The notes under the pieces: model-generated
Told to the model about the DNA's origin: nothing
Seen by the model: only the letters and a program-made list of their open reading frames with translations
Databases searched by the model: none
DNA from: Caballeronia sp. SL2Y3
GTDB taxonomy: Bacteria > Pseudomonadota > Gammaproteobacteria > Burkholderiales > Burkholderiaceae
DNA: 64,000 nucleotides
Assembly (NCBI RefSeq): GCF_022879575.1
Contig: NZ_CP084260.1
Coordinates: 1,302,001 to 1,366,000 of the forward strand
Direction: 5' to 3'
Shown: piece after piece, positions 42,271-52,001 of the stretch
Layout of the letters: the number at the start of each line of letters is the position of its first letter
How positions within the stretch are numbered: the stretch's first letter is position 1
Translations under genes and position numbers: made by a program

Positions 42271-42612
42271 TTACTGCCCCGCCGGCGACCTCACACTCGG
42301 CGTCGCGAGCGTGTTATTGCTCGTGGCAGGAGCCGTAGTGGTAGTGCCGTTCGTGCTGCTCGGCAGCCCCGAGTTCGGCGCGCCGCCGGACATGCCGCTG
42401 GCGGAGCCGGTCGCGCCCGGTGAGCCGTAGCCGCCCGTCGCTCCGTTGCCCTGGTTGCCCTGATTGACCTGGTTGGCCGGGCTCGCCGTGCTGCCCGTCG
42501 AACCGCCGTTGGAACCGCCCGCCGAGCCGCCGCCGCCCGCCTGCGCGAACGCGCCGCCCGACAGAGTCAGCGCGGCAACCGCCGCGATCAATGTGCTCAT
42601 CGCCTTGCTCAT
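42271..42612 (-). CDS. Gly/Ser/Asn-rich exported protein, function unknown
   Basis: A 113-residue protein with a signal peptide (about residues 1-24, ending GAFAQ). The mature part is low-complexity: Gly/Ser repeats, then Asn/Gln (NQVNQGNQGN), then Thr/Ala/Ser. No folded domain is evident. An AGGAAGAG ribosome-binding site precedes the ATG at 42612. Proteins like this are common in Burkholderiaceae envelopes; nothing more specific can be said. Confidence 0.75.
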   Translation of the reverse strand: MSKAMSTLIAAVAALTLSGGAFAQAGGGGSAGGSNGGSTGSTASPANQVNQGNQGNGATGGYGSPGATGSASGMSGGAPNSGLPSSTNGTTTTAPATSNNTLATPSVRSPAGQ

Positions 42613-42734
42613 GATCTCTTCCTCCTTGGTCGTTCTCCAAAAATGAGGCAGACGCTCATCGCCTGCTTAATTGAATGAGTCGCAAGTGCCGTGCCGCGTT
42701 CGCCCGATCGTTCGCATTCTGCAACCGGTCCGCT

Positions 42735-42764
42735 CTGACCGAAGCGTGGCCGCATCTATACAAT
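42735..42764 (+). promoter_or_regulatory. Candidate sigma-70 promoter of the mltG operon
   Basis: A -35-like CTGACC (42735-42740) and a -10 TACAAT (42759-42764) are separated by 18 bp, about 100 bp before the mltG start. The -10 matches 5 of 6 and the -35 matches 4 of 6. Confidence 0.5.
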
Positions 42765-42864
42765 ACGGGTCGAAATCGGCCGAAGGGCTGCAAGAGGGAA
42801 GTCGCGCGCTGACCTGACCGGCGCGCACCTCTCCGTCATCACTCCATTACTGCCTCTAATCGTC

Positions 42865-43875
42865 GTGTCTTTCCTGAAGAAATGCGTCGTGGCGGCGCTG
42901 CTCGTCGCGATACTCGCAGCGGCCGTCGCGGGCGGCGTCTATTACTGGGCCAATCGGCCGATGACGCTGTCCCCCGCCGAACTCGATGTCACCATCAAGC
43001 CGCACAGCAGCCTGCGCAGCGTAAGCGCGCAGCTGAATCGCGGCGGCGTGCCGGTCGAGCCCGAACTGTTCGTGCTGATGACGCGCGTGCTCGGCCTGTC
43101 CGCGCAGCTCAAATCCGGCAACTACGCGTTCAAGAGCGGCATCACGCCCTACGAGGTGCTGCAGAAAATCGCGCGCGGCGACGTGAACGAATACGTTGCG
43201 ACCGTCATCGAAGGATGGACGCTGCAGAAAATGCGCAGCGAACTGGACGGCAATCCCGCGCTCACGCACGACACGGCCGGCATGAGCGACATCGACTTGC
43301 TGAAAGCCATCGGCGCGACCGAAGTGGACAAAGCATCCGCCGAGGGCCTGTTCTTCCCGGACACGTATCTCTTCGACAAGGGCACGAGCGATCTCGCCGT
43401 CTACAAGCGGGCGTATCGCACGATGCAAAAGCGCCTCGCCGAAGCCTGGGCGACGCGCGCACCCAACCTGCCGTACAAGACGCCGTACGAGGCGCTCATC
43501 ATGGCGTCGATCGTCGAGAAGGAGACGGGGCGGGCGTCCGACCGGCCGCTCGTGGCGGCGGTGTTCGCGAACCGGCTGCGCATCGGCATGCCGCTTCAGA
43601 CGGACCCGAGCGTGATCTACGGACTCGGCTCGACCTACGAAGGTCATCTGAAGAAAAAGGACCTGCAGACGGACACTCCGTACAATACCTACACGCGCAT
43701 GGGCCTGCCGCCGACGCCGATCGCGTTGCCGGGCGTGGCCGCGCTCAGCGCCACGCTGAACCCCGCGCCGAGCAGCGCGCTGTATTTCGTGGCGCGCGGC
43801 GACGGCAGCAGCATCTTTTCCGACAATCTGGGCGACCACAACAGGGCCGTCGACAAGTACATCCGGGGTCAATGA
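42865..43875 (+). CDS. mltG: MltG, endolytic murein transglycosylase
   Basis: A 336-residue inner-membrane protein with one N-terminal membrane segment (about residues 6-28) and a YceG/MltG domain. The catalytic Glu lies in [13 protein letters not shown]. Other family marks are [22 protein letters not shown] and [18 protein letters not shown]. It cleaves nascent glycan strands in the periplasm to terminate chain elongation. The start is a GTG at 42865 (MSFLKK). Its stop overlaps the tmk start, as in the conserved mltG-tmk-holB order. Confidence 0.95.
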   Translation: MSFLKKCVVAALLVAILAAAVAGGVYYWANRPMTLSPAELDVTIKPHSSLRSVSAQLNRGGVPVEPELFVLMTRVLGLSAQLKSGNYAFKSGITPYEVLQKIARGDVNEYVATVIEGWTLQKMRSELDGNPALTHDTAGMSDIDLLKAIGATEVDKASAEGLFFPDTYLFDKGTSDLAVYKRAYRTMQKRLAEAWATRAPNLPYKTPYEALIMASIVEKETGRASDRPLVAAVFANRLRIGMPLQTDPSVIYGLGSTYEGHLKKKDLQTDTPYNTYTRMGLPPTPIALPGVAALSATLNPAPSSALYFVARGDGSSIFSDNLGDHNRAVDKYIRGQ

Positions 43876-44495
43876 TGGCGCGCGGCACTTTCATCACGTT
43901 CGAAGGCATCGACGGCGCGGGCAAGACCACGCATCTCGACTGGTTCCGGCAGCAGCTCGAAGGGAAAATCGCGCCGAGGGGCCACCATGTCGTCATGACG
44001 CGCGAACCCGGCGGCACCGCGCTCGGCGAAACGCTACGCGGCATTCTGCTGAATCAGCCGATGGACCTCGAAACCGAGGCGCTCCTGATGTTTGCCGCGC
44101 GCCGCGAGCATTTGGCGCAGGTGATCGAACCGGCGCTCGCGCGTGGCGACTGGGTGCTGTCCGACCGCTTCTCGGATGCGACTTTCGCGTATCAGGGCGG
44201 CGGGCGCGGTCTGCCGCGCGACAAGCTGGAAGCGCTGGAGCGATGGGTGCAGGGCGGTTTCCATCCGGATCTGACCGTGCTTTTCGACGTGCCGACCGAG
44301 ACCGCGAGCGACCGCCGCTCCGCCGCGCGGGCGCCGGACAAGTTCGAGAGCGAGTCGGACGCTTTCTTCGAGCGCACGCGCGCCGAATATTTGCGTCGCG
44401 CGGCGGAATCGCCGGAGCGTTTCGTCATCGTCGATTCGACTCAGCCGATCGACGCGATCCGCGAGCGTCTGAAAGACGTGATCGCGGGCCTTTGA
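43875..44495 (+). CDS. tmk: Thymidylate kinase
   Basis: A 206-residue kinase making dTDP from dTMP. The P-loop [12 protein letters not shown], the TREPGGT motif with catalytic Arg, and the [16 protein letters not shown] region are clear. Two ATG codons lie in tandem: the one at 43872 overlaps the mltG stop (ATGA), the one at 43875 is used here as MARGTFITF. Either way tmk is translationally coupled to mltG. holB follows 16 bp downstream. Confidence 0.96.
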   Translation: MARGTFITFEGIDGAGKTTHLDWFRQQLEGKIAPRGHHVVMTREPGGTALGETLRGILLNQPMDLETEALLMFAARREHLAQVIEPALARGDWVLSDRFSDATFAYQGGGRGLPRDKLEALERWVQGGFHPDLTVLFDVPTETASDRRSAARAPDKFESESDAFFERTRAEYLRRAAESPERFVIVDSTQPIDAIRERLKDVIAGL

Positions 44496-44511
44496 GACTA
44501 CGGCACAGAAG

Positions 44512-45558
44512 ATGATCTACCCCTGGCAAACCGACGACTGGCAACGCCTCCAGCAACTGCGCGCGCACTGGCCGCACGCACTCTTGCTGCACGGAGAGGC
44601 GGGCATCGGCAAGCTCGCGTTCGCGCAGCATCTCGCGCAGGGGTTCTTGTGCGAGACGCCCGCCGGCAACGGCGAGCCGTGCGGCACATGCCCCGCGTGC
44701 CTGTGGTTCTCGCAAGGCAATCACCCGGATTACCGCGCCGTGCTACCCGAGGCGCTTGCCGCGCTAGCCGGACCGTCGGGCGCGGACGACGCATCCGCCG
44801 ATAAAGCCGACAAAGCCGATGATGGCGAAGGCAAGAAATCGCGCGCGCCCAGCAAGGAGATCAAGATCGAGCAGGTGCGCGCGCTGCTGGACTTTTGCAG
44901 CCTCGGCTCGCATCGCGGAGGCTTGCGCGTGGTGCTGCTGTATCCGGCCGAGGCGCTCAACGTGGCGGCGTCGAATGCGCTTCTGAAAACGCTCGAAGAG
45001 CCGCCATCGGGCGTCGTGTTTCTGCTCGTGTCGGCGAGGATCGACCGCTTGCTGCCGACGATCATCAGCCGCTGCCGTCAATGGCCGATGAGCCTGCCCG
45101 ATGCCGACGCCGCGCGCGCGTGGCTCGCCTCGCAAGGCGTGGACGATGCCGCGAGCCTGCTCGCCGAAGCGGGCGGCGCGCCGCTCGCCGCGCTGGCGCT
45201 CGCGCACGACGAAAACCGCGCGTTACGCGATTTCACGCTCGCGCAACTCGCCGCAGGCCCGAACTGCGATGCCTTCGCGTGCGGCGAAAACTTGCAGAAG
45301 CTGCCCGTACCGATGGTCCTCGGCTGGCTGCAACGCTGGCTCTACGACGTGCTCGCACAGCGCACCGCCGGCCGGCCGCGCTATTTCCCCGGCGCGGGCA
45401 AGGCGCTCGCGCGCTGCGCGCAAGCCGCCGATCCTGCCGCGCTCGCCCGCTGCATCAAGGCCGTCACGCGTCAGCGCGCAGTGGAGAACCATCCGCTGAA
45501 CGCGCGGCTCGTCTTCGAAGAACTGTTTCTCGCGTATCGCGGGATTTTCACCGCCTGA
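44512..45558 (+). CDS. holB: DNA polymerase III subunit delta prime
   Basis: A 348-residue AAA+ clamp-loader subunit. The degenerate P-loop region is LHGEAGIGKLAFAQ. A zinc-binding Cys cluster follows (CETPAGNGEPCGTCPAC). Family motifs include NALLKTLEEPPSGVVFLLV and the SRC motif IISRCRQW. An insertion of about 30 residues rich in Asp, Lys and Ala (about 90-115) lies between the zinc site and the sensor region. It is part of the mltG-tmk-holB operon. Confidence 0.95.
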   Translation: MIYPWQTDDWQRLQQLRAHWPHALLLHGEAGIGKLAFAQHLAQGFLCETPAGNGEPCGTCPACLWFSQGNHPDYRAVLPEALAALAGPSGADDASADKADKADDGEGKKSRAPSKEIKIEQVRALLDFCSLGSHRGGLRVVLLYPAEALNVAASNALLKTLEEPPSGVVFLLVSARIDRLLPTIISRCRQWPMSLPDADAARAWLASQGVDDAASLLAEAGGAPLAALALAHDENRALRDFTLAQLAAGPNCDAFACGENLQKLPVPMVLGWLQRWLYDVLAQRTAGRPRYFPGAGKALARCAQAADPAALARCIKAVTRQRAVENHPLNARLVFEELFLAYRGIFTA

Positions 45559-45588
45559 TCCTTCGCTCCGTTCTCAACGCCACCGCCC

Positions 45589-46125
45589 ATGAGTCTCACG
45601 TATCGCGACGCCACCCTCGACGACCTGCCCGCCATCGTCGCCATCTACAATTCGACGATCGCCTCGCGGCAGGTGACCGCGGATCTCGATCCCGTCAGCG
45701 TCGAAAGCCGTCTCGCGTGGTTCCATTCGCATGGCCCGAACGCGCGGCCGCTGTGGGTGGTCGAAGAGAGCGGCGGCGTGATCGCGTGGCTGAGTTTCTC
45801 GGATTTCTACGGCCGGCCGGCGTATGCGCGCACCGTCGAAGTGAGCATTTATCTGGACGAGCGCGCACGCGGCAAAGGGCTCGGCAAGCAACTGCTGCGC
45901 GAAGCACTGGACAAGGCGCCGTCGCTGCAAGTCGATACGGTGCTCGGCTTCGTCTTCGGCCATAACGAGCCGAGCATGAGACTTTTCGGGAGCTTCGGCT
46001 TCGAAGCGTGGGGCACGCTGCCGCGCGTCGCGGTGCTGGATGGCGTCGAACGCGATCTCGTCATTCTCGGCTTGCGGCTGGAAAGCGCGCCGCAACGAAA
46101 AAACGGCCTGAGTCAGAATCAGTAG
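45589..46125 (+). CDS. GNAT N-acetyltransferase (phosphinothricin acetyltransferase-like)
   Basis: A 178-residue GNAT enzyme of the Pat/YncA group. The N-terminus TYRDATLDDLPAIVAIYNSTI and the acetyl-CoA-binding loop DERARGKGLGKQLL are diagnostic, as is the C-terminal GHNEPSMRLFGSFGFEAWG. Homologues acetylate amino-group compounds such as phosphinothricin or methionine sulfone. It starts 30 bp after holB and ends 13 bp before tatD, so it sits inside the operon. Confidence 0.9.
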   Translation: MSLTYRDATLDDLPAIVAIYNSTIASRQVTADLDPVSVESRLAWFHSHGPNARPLWVVEESGGVIAWLSFSDFYGRPAYARTVEVSIYLDERARGKGLGKQLLREALDKAPSLQVDTVLGFVFGHNEPSMRLFGSFGFEAWGTLPRVAVLDGVERDLVILGLRLESAPQRKNGLSQNQ

Positions 46126-46138
46126 CAAGGAGCACGGG

Positions 46139-46927
46139 ATGTTCGTCGATTCGCACTGTCACATCAATTTCGAAGGCTTGGCCGACCGGCTGCCGGACGT
46201 GCTCGACAAGATGCGCGAGCACGCGGTCACGCATGCGCTGTGCGTGTCGGTGGATCTGGAGACGCTGCCCTCGGTGCTCGATATCGCCGAGCGATGCGAG
46301 AACGTCTATGCGTCGGTCGGCGTCCATCCGGACCACGAGGACGCGAAGGAGCCGAGCGTCGCGGAACTGGTCGAGCTGGCCGCGCATCCGAAGGTCTGCG
46401 CGATCGGCGAGACGGGACTCGACTACTATCGGCTGGAAGGCCGCAGCATCGCCGACATGGAATGGCAGCGCGAGCGGTTTCGCACGCATATCCGCGCCGC
46501 GCACGCGACGGGCAAGCCGCTCATCATCCACACGCGGTCGTCGTCGGAAGACACGCTGCGCATCATGGAGGAGGAGCGCGCGAGCGTACCGGGCGGCGTC
46601 ATGCACTGCTTCACCGAGCCTTGGCACGTGGCGGAAGCGGCGCTCGCGCAGAACTTCTTCATCTCGCTCTCCGGCATCGTCACGTTCAAGAAAGCGACGG
46701 ACGTGCAGGACGTCGCGCGGCGCGTGCCGCTCGACCGGCTGCTGATCGAAACCGACTCGCCGTATCTCGCGCCGGTGCCGTATCGCGGCAAGCCGAATGA
46801 ACCTGCGTACGTGAGTTATGTCGGACGTTTCATCGCGCAGTTGCGCGAGCAGACGGACGAAGCGGTGGCCCAAGCGACCACCGACAACTTCTTCCGGCTT
46901 TTCAAGATCGCACGCGCGGCTGCCTGA
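46139..46927 (+). CDS. tatD: TatD family metal-dependent hydrolase/DNase
   Basis: A 262-residue TatD-type amidohydrolase-fold nuclease. Metal ligands are visible in FVDSHCHINF, GETGLDYYR, IIHTRSS, MHCFTEPW and ETDSPYLAPVPYRG. Family members act as 3'-5' exonucleases and in D-aminoacyl-tRNA or oxidative damage repair. The gene order mltG-tmk-holB-...-tatD is the same as E. coli yceG-tmk-holB-ycfH. An AGGAG site precedes the ATG. Confidence 0.95.
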   Translation: MFVDSHCHINFEGLADRLPDVLDKMREHAVTHALCVSVDLETLPSVLDIAERCENVYASVGVHPDHEDAKEPSVAELVELAAHPKVCAIGETGLDYYRLEGRSIADMEWQRERFRTHIRAAHATGKPLIIHTRSSSEDTLRIMEEERASVPGGVMHCFTEPWHVAEAALAQNFFISLSGIVTFKKATDVQDVARRVPLDRLLIETDSPYLAPVPYRGKPNEPAYVSYVGRFIAQLREQTDEAVAQATTDNFFRLFKIARAAA

Positions 46928-46982
46928 GCACGGTCAGGCGAGCGTCGCGATTCATCGTTTCATGGCAATTCGAAGGTCCACT

Positions 46983-47732
46983 ATGAACAATTCCTCGATG
47001 ATTTCCACTCAGTCCGCCACGAACGCACGCACGCAGGCCGGCAGGCGCGCGGCGGTGCGCGGGCTTTTCGCGGGCGCGCTGGTCGCGGCGTGCGCATTCG
47101 CGCAGCCGGTCTGGGCCGCTTCCGTGGACTCGCTCATCAAGGCAGTCAAGTTCGACGACGTGTCCGAGGTCAAGAAGCAGCTCGCGCAGGGCGCCGACCC
47201 GAATACGGTGGATAACACCGGCGCGCCGCTGCTCGTGATTGCCGCGCGGGAGAAGTCGGACAAGGTCGGCCAGTTGCTCGCCGACAATCCGAACACGGAC
47301 CTCGAAAAGCTGGATTCCGCCGGCGAGAACGCGATGATGATCGCCGCGCTCAACGGCGACGCCACGTTCGTGAATCTGCTGATCGCGAAGGACGCCGAAG
47401 TGAACAAGAAAGGCTGGACGCCGCTTCATTACGCGGCGACCAACGGCCACGACGACATCGTGAAGATCCTGCTCGACCACTCCGCCTACATCGACGCCGG
47501 ATCGCCGAACGGCACGACGCCGCTCATGATGGCGGCGCGCGGCGGCCATCTGTCGACGTGCAAGCTGCTGCTCGATCAGGGCGCCGATTTGCGCGTGAAG
47601 AACCAGATCGGCATGACGGCAGTGGACTTCGCCCGTAAATACAACGAGAAGGACGTCGCGGAAGGTTTGCAGGCGCGCCTCGACGCCATGCAAGGCGGCG
47701 CTGCTCAAAGCGGCGCAAATGGGTCAAAATAA
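46983..47732 (+). CDS. Exported ankyrin-repeat protein
   Basis: A 249-residue protein with an N-terminal Arg pair region (AGRRAAVRGLF) and hydrophobic signal ending near residue 40 (QPVWAAS). About five ankyrin repeats follow (residues about 45-235), for example NTVDNTGAPLLVIAAREK, KKGWTPLHYAATNGHDDIV and NGTTPLMMAARGGHLS. Periplasmic ankyrin proteins in proteobacteria often act beside catalase or effector proteins; here the neighbour is a Rap1a/Tai-like protein. It lies 55 bp after tatD. Confidence 0.9.
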   Translation: MNNSSMISTQSATNARTQAGRRAAVRGLFAGALVAACAFAQPVWAASVDSLIKAVKFDDVSEVKKQLAQGADPNTVDNTGAPLLVIAAREKSDKVGQLLADNPNTDLEKLDSAGENAMMIAALNGDATFVNLLIAKDAEVNKKGWTPLHYAATNGHDDIVKILLDHSAYIDAGSPNGTTPLMMAARGGHLSTCKLLLDQGADLRVKNQIGMTAVDFARKYNEKDVAEGLQARLDAMQGGAAQSGANGSK

Positions 47733-47817
47733 CACCGCTACGCTCGAAACCGGGCGAGCGCGGTCAGGCGCGGCCGCCTCGCCCCAATACGCCGCCGCTC
47801 AACAGACAAGGAAGACC

Positions 47818-48174
47818 ATGCTGCGGGAATTCGCCATCGCCTGTGTTCTTGCGACGCCCGTGTGCGCGTTCGCATTCACCGGCAACGATCTCAACAAGCT
47901 CTGCATCAAGACCGACCCGAACTCGCGTACCGCGTGCGCCGCCTATATCGAAGGCGCGGCCGACGGCGTGTACAACACGATCGAAGCCATCGGCGGCACG
48001 ACGGGGCCGCAAGTCGGCCAGTACTTCTGCCTGCCGGCCGACGTCAAGCCGCAGCAACTGACGGACGCGGTGCGCAAGTACATCGCGGACAACCCCGACA
48101 AGGCGAATTTCAACGCCACGACGATGGTTTCGCTCGGTCTCGGCAAGGCGTTTCCCTGCAAGGCGGAACGCTGA
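47818..48174 (+). CDS. Rap1a/Tai-like exported protein
   Basis: A 118-residue protein with a signal peptide (about residues 1-19). Its mature part matches the Rap1a/Tai pattern: GNDLNKLC at the start, YIEGAADGV in the middle, YFCLPADV, then a C-terminal helix and a final Cys (FPCKAER). The family includes type VI secretion immunity proteins, but many members are orphans of unknown function. No T6SS gene or amidase effector is nearby, so immunity is not claimed. The ATG at 47818 follows AGGAAG. Confidence 0.75.
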   Translation: MLREFAIACVLATPVCAFAFTGNDLNKLCIKTDPNSRTACAAYIEGAADGVYNTIEAIGGTTGPQVGQYFCLPADVKPQQLTDAVRKYIADNPDKANFNATTMVSLGLGKAFPCKAER

Positions 48175-48312
48175 ACGGACGCCGACGCGCCTCTTGCAGC
48201 GGCTCGGGTGATCGGACGCGGCGCGGAAACCCGCACGCCGTTTGCTAGTCGAACGTCGGACAGCGATCCAGCGATCCGCCCACATCACACAAAAAACGCA
48301 AGAGGAAAGCAT

Positions 48313-49698
48313 ATGAGCCGTCTCGTCGTCGTATCCAACCGGGTCGCCACGCCGACCGAAACCAAGGGCTCGGCCGGCGGGCTCGCCGTCGGCGTGTTCG
48401 GCGCGCTGAAGGACAGCGGCGGCGTCTGGTTCGGCTGGAGCGGGGACGTGGTGAGCGAGAGCGTCGCGAATCAGGGGCCCACGCTCGTGCAGGACGGCGC
48501 CGTGACGTTCGCCACCGTCGGCCTGCCGAAGAAGGACTACGACCAGTACTACCGCGGCTTCTCGAACGCGATGCTGTGGCCCGTTTTCCACTATCGCAAC
48601 GATCTGGCCGTCTACGACCGCGACGAATACGCCGGCTATCGCCGCGTGAATTCGTGGCTCGCGCACAAGCTCATCAAGCTGCTGGAGCCGGACGACGTCA
48701 TCTGGGTCCACGACTATCACCTGATTCCGTTCGCCGAGGCGCTGCGCAGCGCGGGCATCACGAACCGGATCGGCTTCTTTCTGCATATCCCGTTTCCGTC
48801 GCCGCAGATTCTGCTCAACATTCCGCCGCATGAGGAACTGGTGCGGTCGTTGTGCTGCTACGACGTCGTCGGCTTCCAGACCGAAGGCGATCAGACCGCA
48901 TTTCACGACTACATCGTGCGGCACGCGCACGGCACGGCGACCGCGGACGGCCACGTCGATGCGTTCGGGCGCAAGCTGAAGACGGGCGTGTATCGCATCG
49001 GCGTATTCCCCGACGAGATCGCGGAACAGGCGCAGCGCGGCGAGGCGCGGCAGGACGTGATGGACCTGAAGCAGAGCCTCGAAGGCCGCAAGCTCATCAT
49101 GAGCGTGGACCGGCTGGATTATTCGAAAGGGCTCGTCGAACGGTTTCGCGCGTTCGAGCATTTTCTGGAGAAATCGCCCGAATGGCGCGGCAACGTCACG
49201 CTCGTGCAGATCGCGCCGCCCACGCGCTCGGACGTCGAAACGTATCAGCAGATCCGCCAGAACCTCGAATACGAAGCAGGGCGCATCAACGGGCGCTATT
49301 CCGGCCTCGATTACACGCCGATCCGCTATCTGAACCAGCGCTATGACCGCTGGAAATTGATGTCGCTCTTCCGCGAATCGCAGATCGGGCTCGTGACGCC
49401 GCTGCGCGACGGCATGAATCTCGTCGCGAAGGAATATGTCGCCGCGCAGAATCCGGACGATCCCGGCGTGCTCGTGCTCTCGCAGTTCGCGGGCGCGGCG
49501 GGCGAAATGACCGGCGCGGTGATGGTGAATCCGCACGATGTCGTCGGCATGAGCGACGCGCTCGCCCGTTCGCTCGCCATGCCGCTCGCCGAGCGCCAGC
49601 AGCGTTACCAGACCAACATGGCGGCGCTGCGCAAGCACAATCTCGGCGTATGGCGCGACGATTTCCTCGCCGACCTTCGCGGCGTGCGACGCAAGTAA
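48313..49698 (+). CDS. otsA: Alpha,alpha-trehalose-phosphate synthase
   Basis: A 461-residue GT20 enzyme making trehalose 6-phosphate from UDP-glucose and glucose 6-phosphate. It shows [20 protein letters not shown], the WPVFHY region, [34 protein letters not shown] and the C-terminal [14 protein letters not shown]. Length is typical. The ATG at 48313 has AGAGGAAA upstream; a longer in-frame start lacks family character. otsB (the phosphatase) is not in the window. A GT4 glycosyltransferase gene follows on the same strand. Confidence 0.95.
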   Translation: MSRLVVVSNRVATPTETKGSAGGLAVGVFGALKDSGGVWFGWSGDVVSESVANQGPTLVQDGAVTFATVGLPKKDYDQYYRGFSNAMLWPVFHYRNDLAVYDRDEYAGYRRVNSWLAHKLIKLLEPDDVIWVHDYHLIPFAEALRSAGITNRIGFFLHIPFPSPQILLNIPPHEELVRSLCCYDVVGFQTEGDQTAFHDYIVRHAHGTATADGHVDAFGRKLKTGVYRIGVFPDEIAEQAQRGEARQDVMDLKQSLEGRKLIMSVDRLDYSKGLVERFRAFEHFLEKSPEWRGNVTLVQIAPPTRSDVETYQQIRQNLEYEAGRINGRYSGLDYTPIRYLNQRYDRWKLMSLFRESQIGLVTPLRDGMNLVAKEYVAAQNPDDPGVLVLSQFAGAAGEMTGAVMVNPHDVVGMSDALARSLAMPLAERQQRYQTNMAALRKHNLGVWRDDFLADLRGVRRK

Positions 49699-49940
49699 CA
49701 GGCGCGCGAAACGGTTTGTTTCCGGTCTGTAACAGAGCGATGAAAGTGCAAGAGAACGCCGGTTCGCGCCGCTTCGCCGTCGATAATGAATCGTCGCGCG
49801 GCGGCCGGCTTGCCGCATCCAACGATCGAGGGAAACCCTCGTTAGCCGGCTGACAGTCTGCTGTCATACTCGATCTCGCGCGACGCATTCAGAACACGAG
49901 CACACGCTCGCACGTCGAAGTTCGCATGGAGACGAGAACG

Positions 49941-51008
49941 ATGAGAATTGCCCAAATTGCCCCGTTGACCGAGTCGGTCCCGCCCAAGCTCTACGGCGGC
50001 ACGGAGCGCGTCGTGTCGTATCTCACGGAGGCGCTCGTCGAGCTTGGCCACGATGTGACGCTGTTCGCCACCGGCGACTCGAAAACCACGGCGAAGCTCG
50101 AAGCCGTCTGGCCGCGCGCGCTGCGCCTCGACCCGGCAATTCGCGACCGCATTGCGCCGCATATGCTGCTCATGGAACTAGTGCGCCGCCGCGCCGAGGA
50201 GTTCGACGTCCTGCATTTCCACATGGACTATTACTCCTTCTCGCTCTTCAACCGGCAGGACACGCCGTTCGTCACGACCTTGCACGGGCGGCTCGACTTG
50301 CCGGAGCAGCAGCCGGTGTTCGACACGTTCAACACCGCGCCCGTGATCTCGATCTCGGATTCGCAGCGCCATCCGTTGCCGCAGGCGAAGTGGGTTTCGA
50401 CGGTCTATCACGGCCTGCCGGAGATGCGTTATGTGCCGCAGCCGGTCGAGCAGAAGTATCTCGCTTTCCTCGGGCGCATCTCGCCGGAAAAGCGCGTCGA
50501 TACGGCCATACGCATCGCGGGGCGCTGCGGCTTGCCGATCAAGATCGCGGCCAAGGTCGATGCAGCCGACCACGAATATTTCGAGCGCGAGATCGCGCCG
50601 CTGCTGGAGTTGCCCTATGTCCAGTTCATCGGCGAGATCAACGACGCGCAGAAGGCGGACTTCTTGTCGGGCGCGCACGCGCTGGTGTTCCCGGTCGACT
50701 GGCCCGAGCCGTTCGGACTCGCGATGATCGAGGCGATGGCCTGCGGCACGCCCGTTATCGCGTTCAATCGCGGCGCGGTGCCGGAAGTGGTGGACGAGGG
50801 CGTGTCGGGCTTTGTCGTGGAAGACGAGATCGGCGCGGTGGCGGCGGTGAACCGGCTGCATACGCTCTCACGCGCGGGCGTGCGCAGGCGCTTCGAGGAG
50901 CGCTTCACGTCGCACCGCATGGCGCGGCAATATCTCGACGCGTATCAGGCCGTGGTGCGCGCGCAAAAGCGCTCGCGCTTCAAGCTGATCGATCGCGCGG
51001 CGACCTGA
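49941..51008 (+). CDS. GT4 family glycosyltransferase
   Basis: A 355-residue GT-B glycosyltransferase. The N-terminus MRIAQIAPL and the acceptor-side motif YGGTERVVSYLTEAL are typical. The C-terminal domain has FLGRISPEKRVDTAI and the nucleotide-sugar EX7E motif in EPFGLAMIEAMACGTPVIAF. The ATG at 49941 with GGAG upstream is preferred to one at 49926. Substrate and product are not evident; its neighbour otsA may be only co-oriented. Confidence 0.88.
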   Translation: MRIAQIAPLTESVPPKLYGGTERVVSYLTEALVELGHDVTLFATGDSKTTAKLEAVWPRALRLDPAIRDRIAPHMLLMELVRRRAEEFDVLHFHMDYYSFSLFNRQDTPFVTTLHGRLDLPEQQPVFDTFNTAPVISISDSQRHPLPQAKWVSTVYHGLPEMRYVPQPVEQKYLAFLGRISPEKRVDTAIRIAGRCGLPIKIAAKVDAADHEYFEREIAPLLELPYVQFIGEINDAQKADFLSGAHALVFPVDWPEPFGLAMIEAMACGTPVIAFNRGAVPEVVDEGVSGFVVEDEIGAVAAVNRLHTLSRAGVRRRFEERFTSHRMARQYLDAYQAVVRAQKRSRFKLIDRAAT

Positions 51009-51023
51009 GTTCAAATCCAGGCA

Positions 51024-51077
51024 CCAAAAAAGTAGACCGCCGTGTGACGCGACCGTGAGTCGCGTCACACGGCGGTC
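51024..51077 (-). terminator. Strong terminator hairpin between convergent GT4 and SYLF genes
   Basis: A perfect 18-bp stem runs 51035-51052 and 51060-51077 (GACCGCCGTGTGACGCGA and its complement) with a seven-base loop. Six A on the left form a T-tract on the minus strand, so it terminates the SYLF gene and may also stop the GT4 transcript. Confidence 0.85.
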
Positions 51078-51115
51078 ATGATTTCCGCCGGGACCGTGAG
51101 ACGGCGCGCGCCGCC

Positions 51116-51706
51116 TTACATCTTCAGGCGCGTCACCTTCGTGCCCTGGAGCGACACGTCGGCCATCAGGCCCGCGTTCGTCAGCACGAACGCTTCCACA
51201 GGGTTGGTGGCGGTGGTCGTGTCGACCGCGCCGTTCGCACCCATCTTGACGAGCGCCACGGATGCATCGGCGCCTGCCGACCAGCCGTCCGAATTGCGGA
51301 ATTTGTCGAGCGCGTCCTGCGTCATGAAGAGGAAGATGATCGACTTCGACTGCGCGCCCGCTTGCAGGCCGAACGAGCCGGAGGTCGTGCTGTAGTAGCC
51401 GACCGTGCTGCCACCCACGCGCAGCGAGCCCTTGCCGTACTGCGCGCCGACGATGAAGCCTGCCTGAATCACGGACGGGAACACGAGCACGCCGCGCGAC
51501 TTCGCGACCAGTTCGCGCGAGCCGGGAACCGTCGCATAGAGCCGCTGGATGGTGCTGTCGACGTCCGCGTCGATGCTGCGGCGATCGTCCGCGCTGCCGG
51601 CGGCCTTCTCAGCGCCGGTATTCGAATTCGTCGTGCAACCGGCAAGCGCGAGGCCTCCCAGCGCCAACACGGCCGTCGTCTTGAGCATGAAGTTTCGTCT
51701 TTGCAT
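51116..51706 (-). CDS. SYLF (Ysc84) domain lipoprotein
   Basis: A 196-residue predicted lipoprotein: signal with lipobox LAGC (Cys24), then a SYLF/Ysc84 domain (about 50-190). Family stretches include AKSRGVLVFPSVIQAGFIVG, GSTVGYYSTTSGSFGLQAG and IIFLFMTQDALDKF. In bacteria these are envelope proteins of uncertain function with lipid-binding relatives in eukaryotes. Two adjacent ATG codons (51709 and 51706) are possible starts, preceded by GGAGA. Confidence 0.9.
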   Translation of the reverse strand: MQRRNFMLKTTAVLALGGLALAGCTTNSNTGAEKAAGSADDRRSIDADVDSTIQRLYATVPGSRELVAKSRGVLVFPSVIQAGFIVGAQYGKGSLRVGGSTVGYYSTTSGSFGLQAGAQSKSIIFLFMTQDALDKFRNSDGWSAGADASVALVKMGANGAVDTTTATNPVEAFVLTNAGLMADVSLQGTKVTRLKM

Positions 51707-51765
51707 CATTGTTCTCCATCGTGGAATTAGGAAACCCCATAGTGCGGGAGGGTGAGGCACGCCAA

Positions 51766-51774
51766 GTTATAGCA
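51766..51774 (-). promoter_or_regulatory. Candidate extended -10 promoter for the SYLF gene
   Basis: On the minus strand the bases TGCTATAAC form an extended -10 element about 60 bp before the SYLF start. No clear -35 is seen. Confidence 0.35.
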
Positions 51775-52001
51775 CAGCGACGCGACAACGCGACGCTCGC
51801 ACCGGACACAGATACCGCGTTCCGCGCGTGCCGCGCAAGCCCTGCGTCGCATCCGCGCGTCGTCCACTGGACGACGGCGAATGGCCGGCTATTTCGCCCG
51901 CCCCGCTGCCTGAAGCCCTGCATTAATTTCACCGCACCGGTCTCGGTGACGGCGGCAACGCCGCGTAGCAAGTAGCAACGACCGTACCCGGAGCGCCGCC
52001 G

